From NCBI RefSeq assembly GCF_004920405.1, contig NZ_RFLV01000001.1, forward strand, positions 1,426,001 to 1,490,000: DNA of 64,000 nucleotides, written 5' to 3'. This DNA is from Pseudomonas leptonychotis. Lineage in GTDB: Bacteria > Pseudomonadota > Gammaproteobacteria > Pseudomonadales > Pseudomonadaceae. This document shows, one piece after another, positions 58,379 through 64,000 of this stretch. Both the position numbers and the translations under genes were made by a program. Below the pieces are notes generated by a model. It was not told the origin of the DNA. It saw only the letters and a program-made list of their open reading frames with translations, and made no database searches. Positions within the stretch are counted from its first letter, which is position 1; every line of letters starts with the position of its first letter.

Positions 58379-59479
58379 TTAGCCGCGGATGTTGTAGATA
58401 TCCTTCTCGTTCAACTCAGCGTAGTCATACAGGCGCTGCAGATAAGCTTTCTGCTGGGCCCACACTTTGCTCGCGACAGGATCAGCCGCCGCACTGGCAT
58501 CAACCACTTCGGCTGCCACACCCTTGAGCTTGGCCAGCACTTCATCCGGCAGGCGACGCACTTCCACGCCTTCGGATTTGAGCTGCTCCAGCGCTTCCAT
58601 GTTCTTGGCGTTGTAATCGTCGAGCATATCGGCGTTTACATCGCGGGCGGCGGCGCGAACGATGGCCTGCAGGTCAGCCGGCAGGGTATCCCAGGCCTTG
58701 ATGTTGATATCCAACTCAAAGGTCACGTTCGGCTCTTGCCAGCCGGGTGTGTAGTAGTACTTAGCCGCTTTATGCAGTCCCAACGCTTGGTCGTTATATG
58801 GGCCGATCCACTCGGTGGCATCGATGGCGCCGGTTTGCAGCGCGGTGAAAATCTCACCCGCTGGCATGTTGACCACGGTGCCGCCCATTTTGGTCAGCAC
58901 TTCGCCGCCCAGGCCTGGGGTGCGCATTTTCAGGCCCTTGAAGTCGTCAACGCTGTTGATTTCCTTGTTGAACCAACCTGCGGTCTGCACGCCCGTCGCG
59001 CCGCAAGCGATCGGAAGCACGCCAAAGGGTTTGTAGGTTTCTTCCCACAGCTGCATGCCGCCGCCTTTATGCAGCCAGGCGTTCATTTCCTGGGCATTCG
59101 GGCCAAATGGCAGGGCACAGAAGAACTGCGCAGCCGGTACTTTACCTTTCCAGTAGTACGGTGCTCCGTGGCCCATTTCCGCCGTACCGCGGCTCACGGC
59201 ATCGAATACTTCCAGCGCCGGCACCAGCTCGCCAGCGGCATAAATCTTGACCTTCAAACGGCCATTGCTCATTTCTTCAACCAGCTTGGCGAACCGCTCG
59301 GCACCCACACCTACGCCGGGGAAGTTCTTCGGCCAGGAGGTGACCATTTTCCAGTTGAAGGTTTGGCCGCTCGCGCCCTCTTGGGGCTTACCAGCGGTTT
59401 CAGCCTCTTGTTTGCAACCGGCCAAAGCCGTGGCTGCAAGGCCCACACCTGCTGCTGCGAGAATTTGACGACGTTTCAT
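58379..59479 (-). CDS. TRAP transporter solute-binding protein (SmoM/TakP-like), predicted Tat lipoprotein
   Basis: 366 residues from the ATG at 59479 (MKRRQILAAAGVGLAATALAGC). Twin arginine plus lipobox LAGC suggest Tat export and lipidation at Cys22. Mature part contains KMVTSWPKNFPGVG, a carboxylate-binding arginine in GLKMRTPG, and EWIGPYNDQALGLHKAAKYYYTPGWQEP, typical of the DctP branch that binds 2-oxo acids or lactate. Divergent from its permease genes across 195 bp. Ligand unknown. Confidence 0.88.
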   Translation of the reverse strand: MKRRQILAAAGVGLAATALAGCKQEAETAGKPQEGASGQTFNWKMVTSWPKNFPGVGVGAERFAKLVEEMSNGRLKVKIYAAGELVPALEVFDAVSRGTAEMGHGAPYYWKGKVPAAQFFCALPFGPNAQEMNAWLHKGGGMQLWEETYKPFGVLPIACGATGVQTAGWFNKEINSVDDFKGLKMRTPGLGGEVLTKMGGTVVNMPAGEIFTALQTGAIDATEWIGPYNDQALGLHKAAKYYYTPGWQEPNVTFELDINIKAWDTLPADLQAIVRAAARDVNADMLDDYNAKNMEALEQLKSEGVEVRRLPDEVLAKLKGVAAEVVDASAAADPVASKVWAQQKAYLQRLYDYAELNEKDIYNIRG

Positions 59480-59674
59480 GCAATGCTCCTTTATTGTTGT
59501 AGTGGTCTGACCACAGGATCGCTGCGGACCCACCGCGCCTGAGTAACATAGGGGTAAGTGACTCTCAAGCCTAGCGGATACGACTAAAGTTGTAGTGCCA
59601 TTGCCGCACGCGAGAAGGCCTGCCTAGAATCGCCGGCCTGCCTACAAAGCCCATAACCATAAGAAGGACTCACG

Positions 59675-60220
59675 ATGTCCGACAAGCCCCCGTTTCTGCT
59701 CGGTCTTGCTCATCTGATCGACTCATTCAACGCCAACTTCGGTAAAGCCTGCGCCTGGCTGACACTGTTTCTGGTCCTCGGCACCGCCATCGTAGTGATT
59801 CTGCGTTACGGTTTCGGCATCGGCGCAACCGCCCTGCAAGAAGCCGTGCTGTACGGCCACGCGCTGGTATTCATGGGCGCCGCGGCCTGGGTGCTGCAGC
59901 GCAACGGCCATGTGCGGGTCGACATCTTCTACCAGGCATTCAGCCCACGACGTAAAGCGCTGGTCGATAGCCTCGGCACGCTGCTTTTCCTCCTGCCGGT
60001 ATGCCTGTTCCTTGGCTGGGCCAGCTGGGACTACGTCAGCAACTCCTGGGCAACGCTGGAGGGTTCAAGCGAATCCGGCGGTCTGAAATTCGTCTACCTG
60101 CAGAAGAGCATCATCTTGGTGCTGGTGATCAGCCTGGTCTTACAAGGAATCTCCGACTTGATCAAATTCGCCAATATCCTCAGCGGTCGCCTGCCCGCCG
60201 TGGAGGTGACCCATGGCTGA
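59675..60220 (+). CDS. TRAP transporter small permease (DctQ type)
   Basis: 181 residues beginning MSDKPPFLLGLAHLID, with AGAAGGACT upstream. Four transmembrane helices; RYGFGIGATALQEAVLYGHALVFMGAAAWVLQRNGHVRVDIFY is the conserved DctQ region. Overlaps the large-subunit start by 8 bp. Partner of the divergent binding protein. Confidence 0.92.
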   Translation: MSDKPPFLLGLAHLIDSFNANFGKACAWLTLFLVLGTAIVVILRYGFGIGATALQEAVLYGHALVFMGAAAWVLQRNGHVRVDIFYQAFSPRRKALVDSLGTLLFLLPVCLFLGWASWDYVSNSWATLEGSSESGGLKFVYLQKSIILVLVISLVLQGISDLIKFANILSGRLPAVEVTHG

Positions 60221-61589
60221 GTTGATGGCCATTCTGCTGTTTATCAGCATCTGTGCGGCCCTGATGGGCGGCTTCCCGGTGGCCTTCACCCTGGGTGGTG
60301 TATCGCTGCTGTTTGCCGGCATCGGCATTCTCACCGGCACCTTCGATGGCGGCTACCTAAGCGCCCTGCCCAACCGCCTGTTCGGCATCATGAACAACCA
60401 GACCATGCTGGCGGTGCCGCTCTTCGTGTTTATGGGGGTGATGCTGGAGAAGTCTAGGGTTGCCGAGGACCTTCTGGAATCCATGTCACGGCTGTTCGGC
60501 ACCTTGCGCGGCGGTCTGGCGATTTCCGTATGCGTGGTCGGTGCGCTGCTCGCCGCCAGCACCGGCATCGTCGGCGCCACCGTGGTGACCATGGGTCTAC
60601 TGGCCCTGCCAACCATGCTGCGCAGAGGTTACGACCCGGCGATTGCCACCGGCACCTTGGCCGCTACAGGCACCCTCGGGCAGATCATCCCGCCATCGAT
60701 TGTGCTGGTACTGCTGGGTGACGTGATGTCCAGTGCCTACTCCCAGGCGCAATTGAAGATGGGCATCTTCTCGCCGAAAACCGTCTCGGTCGGCGACCTG
60801 TTCGTTGGTGCGCTGATCCCTGGGTTGCTGCTGGTCGGCATGTACATCCTTTACATCATTGGCGTGGCGATCTTCCAGCCGAAGAAGCTACCTGCCCTGC
60901 CGCAGGAAGAACTCGGGCCGATTGAATGGGGCAAACTGATCAACGCTCTGGTCCCGCCGCTGCTGCTAATTGGCGCAGTGCTCGGCTCGATCCTCGCGGG
61001 TTATGCAACACCGACCGAAGCCGCGGCGCTCGGCGCACTGGGCGCGATGCTACTGGCCTTCTGCAAGGGCAAGCTGAATTTCGGCCAACTGCGTGAAGTG
61101 GCCTATGGCACCACCGAAATCAGCGCCATGGTCTTTATGATCCTGATCGGTGCGTCGCTGTTCTCCCTGGTGTTCCGCGGCTTCGGCGGCGAGGCGATGA
61201 TCGAAGACGTGTTCGCGCAATTACCCGGCGGCGTACTCGGTGCGTTCTTCCTAGTGATGGTGGTGATCTTCCTGCTCGGTTTTATTCTCGACTTTATCGA
61301 GATCACCTTTGTGGTGGTGCCGATTGTCGGCCCGGTATTGCTGGCCATGGGTCTGGATCCGGTGTGGCTGGGCGTGATGATCGCGCTGAACCTGCAGACC
61401 TCCTTCCTCACCCCGCCATTTGGCTTCGCGCTGTTTTACCTGCGCGGCGTCACCCCGGCATCAGTGCCCACCAGCACCATCTATAAGGGCGTGCTGCCGT
61501 TTATCTTGATCCAAATATTCCTGTTAGTGATTGCCTATCAATTCCCAGGACTGATCACCTGGTTGCCGGAACAGGTCTACGGCAAGTAG
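60213..61589 (+). CDS. TRAP transporter large permease (DctM type)
   Basis: 458 residues, about 12 hydrophobic helices. DctM landmarks: GFPVAFTLGGVSLLFAGIG, AASTGIVGATVVTMGLLALP, ATGTLGQIIPPSIVLVLLGDV and TPPFGFALFYLRGV. Secondary transport driven by sodium or proton gradient. Translationally coupled to the small subunit and ended by a terminator. Confidence 0.93.
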   Translation: MAELMAILLFISICAALMGGFPVAFTLGGVSLLFAGIGILTGTFDGGYLSALPNRLFGIMNNQTMLAVPLFVFMGVMLEKSRVAEDLLESMSRLFGTLRGGLAISVCVVGALLAASTGIVGATVVTMGLLALPTMLRRGYDPAIATGTLAATGTLGQIIPPSIVLVLLGDVMSSAYSQAQLKMGIFSPKTVSVGDLFVGALIPGLLLVGMYILYIIGVAIFQPKKLPALPQEELGPIEWGKLINALVPPLLLIGAVLGSILAGYATPTEAAALGALGAMLLAFCKGKLNFGQLREVAYGTTEISAMVFMILIGASLFSLVFRGFGGEAMIEDVFAQLPGGVLGAFFLVMVVIFLLGFILDFIEITFVVVPIVGPVLLAMGLDPVWLGVMIALNLQTSFLTPPFGFALFYLRGVTPASVPTSTIYKGVLPFILIQIFLLVIAYQFPGLITWLPEQVYGK

Positions 61590-61607
61590 GCCTTGCGCAA
61601 AGCACAC

Positions 61608-61633
61608 AACGCCCGTCACTGACGGGCGTTTTG
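61608..61633 (+). terminator. Rho-independent terminator after the TRAP permease genes
   Basis: AACGCCCGTCA (61608-61618) pairs with TGACGGGCGTT (61620-61630) around a single C, followed by TTT. 19 bp after the stop. Confidence 0.9.
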
Positions 61634-61683
61634 CATTCTCCGGCTAAGGTGCGCTCCAATAGCTTTTTAACGCTACGGTGAAC

Positions 61684-62595
61684 ATGCCAATGGCCAAGTC
61701 CCATGTAGAACGTATTGAGCGCGATGAGCTGACCTGCTGGCGGGTGCGCTATGGCACCGGCGAGCTTTTGATCAGCCAGCAAGGCGCGCAGATTCTTAGC
61801 TACCGAGAGGATGATCAGCCGCCGTTGATCTGGCTCAGCGAACAAGCGGCTTACGCACGCGGCCAGGGTGTACGTGGCGGTGTGCCCGTATGCTGGCCTT
61901 GGTTCGGTAGCCTGCAGCGCAACCCACAAGCCGTACAAGCCCTGCACGATGACCCGGCTGCGGCGCCTGCCCACGGTTTGGTGCGCAATCTCGACTGGCA
62001 ACTGCTGGGCATTGAAAGCGGCGATGCGGGTGTGCACCTAGAGTTCGCTTACAACACCGCGACCCAGCCACTGCCTCACTGGCCGCACGCCGCCGAACTG
62101 CGCCTGTCCATTCGCCTGGACGGGCGCCTGCACATCGCCCTGCACAGCCATAACCTAGGCGCTTCACCACTGCCGATCAGCCAGGCGCTGCACAGCTATT
62201 TTGCCGTCAGCGATATTCACCAGGTTAGCGTCGAAGGCCTGCACGGCTGCCGCTATATCGAAACCTTGGAAGACTGGCAGCAACGCCAGCAAGACGGTCT
62301 GCTGCAGTTCAGCGGCGAGACCGACCGCATCTACCTCGACACCCCGGCGCAACTAAGCATCCTCGACCCTGCCTGGCAGCGGCGCATCCGGCTACACAGC
62401 AGCGGCTCGAACTCGGCCGTGTTGTGGAACCCCTGGACCGACAAAGCCCAGCGCCTCTCACAGTTCGCAGCGGATGCCTGGCCCGGCATGCTGTGTATCG
62501 AACACGCCAACGTGCTCGACGACATCCGCACACTGGCGGCGGGCGAGCACCATCAGCTCGCATTGAGCCTCTGGTCTGAACCCTTGAGCAATTAA
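61684..62595 (+). CDS. D-hexose-6-phosphate mutarotase (YeaD-like, aldose 1-epimerase family)
   Basis: 303 residues from the ATG at 61684; a GTG at 61678 and an ATG at 61690 are alternatives, and none has a good ribosome site. Family landmarks: QGAQILSYREDDQPPLIWLS, RGGVPVCWPWFG, the catalytic-type histidine in QALHSYFAVSDI, and the glutamate in MLCIEHANV. Interconverts anomers of hexose 6-phosphates. Stands alone between two intergenic regions. Confidence 0.9.
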   Translation: MPMAKSHVERIERDELTCWRVRYGTGELLISQQGAQILSYREDDQPPLIWLSEQAAYARGQGVRGGVPVCWPWFGSLQRNPQAVQALHDDPAAAPAHGLVRNLDWQLLGIESGDAGVHLEFAYNTATQPLPHWPHAAELRLSIRLDGRLHIALHSHNLGASPLPISQALHSYFAVSDIHQVSVEGLHGCRYIETLEDWQQRQQDGLLQFSGETDRIYLDTPAQLSILDPAWQRRIRLHSSGSNSAVLWNPWTDKAQRLSQFAADAWPGMLCIEHANVLDDIRTLAAGEHHQLALSLWSEPLSN

Positions 62596-63063
62596 CCGAC
62601 AGACGGCTTGTCGCCCCACCTCGCCGAGCCGCCTCACGCTCGGCTGCACGCCCCACGCCACATTCCAACCCAGAAAACCCTGCACTGCATCACACTAAGT
62701 TATCGCAAAGGCATAACTTCTGTGACGCGCCACTACTTTGCCAGTAAGCCATTACTTACATATAGATAGCTATATCCCTACATAACTTTTCTAACTCGCC
62801 TTATTGTGATGCGCCCCGCATATTTTTTAGGAACTATGGTTCCACTAATTAATCACTCAATATCGCCCACTGATACATATTTCACACTTTTTACGGTTGT
62901 CCGACAGTCGCCATAGGTCTAGGATGCCCACCTCACAAGGACATGCGCAACTTGTTGCACATATAAGTGCGCAACAAGTTGCGCACCGCCAGCGTAAGCA
63001 GGCGATATTAAAGACGTCGTAATGGCTTCTTAAAAGTTACGCGCATCAATAATCGAGTCATGG
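62596..63063. promoter_or_regulatory. AT-rich region upstream of the type VI secretion gene
   Basis: 468 bp without a gene. From about 62690 it becomes clearly richer in A and T than the surroundings. It includes ATATAGATAGCTATAT near 62759-62774 and the twin palindromes at 62945-62984. It should contain the promoter of the type VI operon. A sigma-54 type -24/-12 match was looked for and not found with confidence. Confidence 0.5.
62945..62984. promoter_or_regulatory. Twin palindromes upstream of tssA-like gene (candidate operator pair)
   Basis: GCGCAACTTGTTGCAC at 62945-62960 and GCGCAACAAGTTGCGC at 62969-62984; each is a palindrome of arms GCGCAAC/GTTGCGC with a 2-bp centre (one mismatch in the first). 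The pair is separated by 8 bp, centres 24 bp apart, and together they form a 40-bp inverted repeat. Ends 79 bp before the gene start. Confidence 0.7.
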
Positions 63064-64000
63064 ATGACCTATTCAAACAAGCTCACTGCTCATTATTTAG
63101 AGCTGGCCAAAAACCCTATTAACGAGGGTAACTTTGCCGGCACTGATGTCCGTTACTCAACGGAATATGAAGTCCTTGAGAATGAACTGGGCAAAGCCAC
63201 GGCGCTGCATGAAACGGCCGCCATTGATTGGCAAAAAGTCCGCGAAAACAGCGAGATACTGCTCAGCGCCCATTCCAAGGATTTACGCGTCGCCGCCTGG
63301 CTGATCTGGGGGCTTTATCAGCGCGAATCCTTCCCCGGCCTGCAGGCCGGTTTCAGCCTGCTGCACTACCTGTGCCTCAATCACTGGGCCGAGCTACACC
63401 CGCGTAAGGCACGCACCCGTGCCGCCGCCATCAGTTGGCTGATCCCTCGTTTGGAACAGGCGCTGGCTGAACACGTCCCGATTGGCGAGCAACTGGCTCT
63501 GTTCCGCAGCCTGGCCGAACAATTACGTGCCCTGGAAACCTGTTTAGCCGAGCACCTGGGTGAAGATGCGCCGCTGCTGTTGCCGCTGTGCCGGCGCCTG
63601 GATGAGCTGGTAAAACGTGCCAGCCAGGGTCAGCCCGAACCCGGCTCTGTGGGCGCCGCGATTGCCCAGGTCAAGCAGGCCGCCAGCCAGATGCTGACCC
63701 CTGGCGCACCGGTGGAAAGTGAAAAGGAGGCGCACAAGAGCCTGCGCAGCCTGCAAGACCAGGCCCGCCCGTTGTGTGCCTATTGGCTGAAACAGAAGGC
63801 CAGCGACCTGCGCGCCCTGCGCTTGGCCCGCACCCTGCTGTGGCTGCCCATCGACAGCCTGCCAGAGCGTAATGCCGAGCAGATCACTGCGCTGCGCGGC
63901 TTGCCAGCGGACAAACTGGCCAGCTACCAGGAGCGCTTCCAGAACGGTCAGTACGCTGACCTGCTGGTCGACCTGGAAGCCAGCATCGCTCGCGCGCCCT
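63064..64000 (+). CDS. tssA: Type VI secretion protein TssA/VasJ-like (3' truncated by window edge)
   Basis: 312 complete codons from the ATG at 63064 (MTYSNKLTAHYLELAKNPIN); the frame runs off the window. The N-terminal ImpA_N domain is recognisable from NFAGTDVRYSTEYEVLENEL followed by GKATALHETAAIDWQKV and LRVAAWLIWGLYQ. TssA proteins cap and organise the contractile sheath of type VI secretion systems. Composition of the first 100 codons is more AT-rich than the rest. Other type VI genes would be expected beyond the window. Confidence 0.88.
   Translation, partial: MTYSNKLTAHYLELAKNPINEGNFAGTDVRYSTEYEVLENELGKATALHETAAIDWQKVRENSEILLSAHSKDLRVAAWLIWGLYQRESFPGLQAGFSLLHYLCLNHWAELHPRKARTRAAAISWLIPRLEQALAEHVPIGEQLALFRSLAEQLRALETCLAEHLGEDAPLLLPLCRRLDELVKRASQGQPEPGSVGAAIAQVKQAASQMLTPGAPVESEKEAHKSLRSLQDQARPLCAYWLKQKASDLRALRLARTLLWLPIDSLPERNAEQITALRGLPADKLASYQERFQNGQYADLLVDLEASIARAP

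Noticed and set aside
62985..63063. Possible sigma-54 promoter TGGCTTCTTAAAAGTT before the type VI gene
   Set aside because: Only the -24 half resembles the consensus; the -12 half lacks the GC dinucleotide, so it is not supported.

Overview
The window is a GC-rich chromosomal segment of a Pseudomonas-type gammaproteobacterium. The gene order yicC-gmk-rpoZ-spoT-ridA, oxyR-recG, rubredoxin reductase-rubredoxins, ubiC-ubiA-phoB-phoR-CBS protein, M23 peptidase-response regulator-phoU-pstB-pstA-pstC-pstS follows, as I remember it, the P. aeruginosa PAO1 block PA5335-PA5369. The protein sequences are also of Pseudomonas type (fused NuoCD, very long PstA and PstC, OxyR with Cys199/Cys208). A complete ectoine/hydroxyectoine breakdown locus suggests a strain from a saline or marine-influenced habitat. 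No rRNA, tRNA or CRISPR array was recognised.

Layout. 1-4976 (+): end of yicC, gmk, rpoZ, spoT, ridA and a small lipoprotein. 4993-20830 (-): an NADH-like sugar-nucleotide epimerase gene directly behind a full 13-gene nuo operon (nuoA, B, CD, E-N), with a GC-rich repeat between nuoF and nuoG. 21100-25607 (+): oxyR, recG and an HDOD-domain protein. 25661-29250 (-): two hypothetical proteins, an HU-family protein, rubredoxin reductase and two paralogous rubredoxins. 29251-29732: a gene-free stretch holding a 267-bp MITE-like element. 29733-34921 (+): ubiC, ubiA, phoB, phoR and a CNNM/CBS transporter-like protein.

34956-48515 is an accessory block: eutA, eutC, eutB, doeD, doeC, doeX, a TRAP binding protein, doeB and doeA on the minus strand; enuR and the two TRAP membrane subunits on the plus strand. 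Together they import ectoine, hydrolyse it (DoeA), deacetylate the product to diaminobutyrate (DoeB), transaminate it (DoeD) and oxidise the semialdehyde to aspartate (DoeC). EutABC probably channel hydroxyectoine into the same route, and EnuR and DoeX regulate the locus. It sits between two genes that are neighbours in PAO1.

48652-57616 (-): M23 peptidase, a response regulator with a PilZ-like tail, phoU and pstBACS. Pho boxes are visible upstream of phoB, pstS and pstC. 57917-62595: an acyl-CoA thioesterase, a second TRAP transporter (binding protein divergent from the permease genes) and a hexose-6-phosphate mutarotase. 63064-end: the start of a type VI secretion gene (tssA-like), preceded by a pair of strong palindromes.

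Most noteworthy non-coding signals: three diverged copies of one structured intergenic element (28954-29075, 29460-29559, 51487-51591), the MITE-like element that carries one of them, the twin palindromes in front of the type VI gene, and a CAGTACA/TGTACTG motif in the ectoine locus that could be an EnuR operator.
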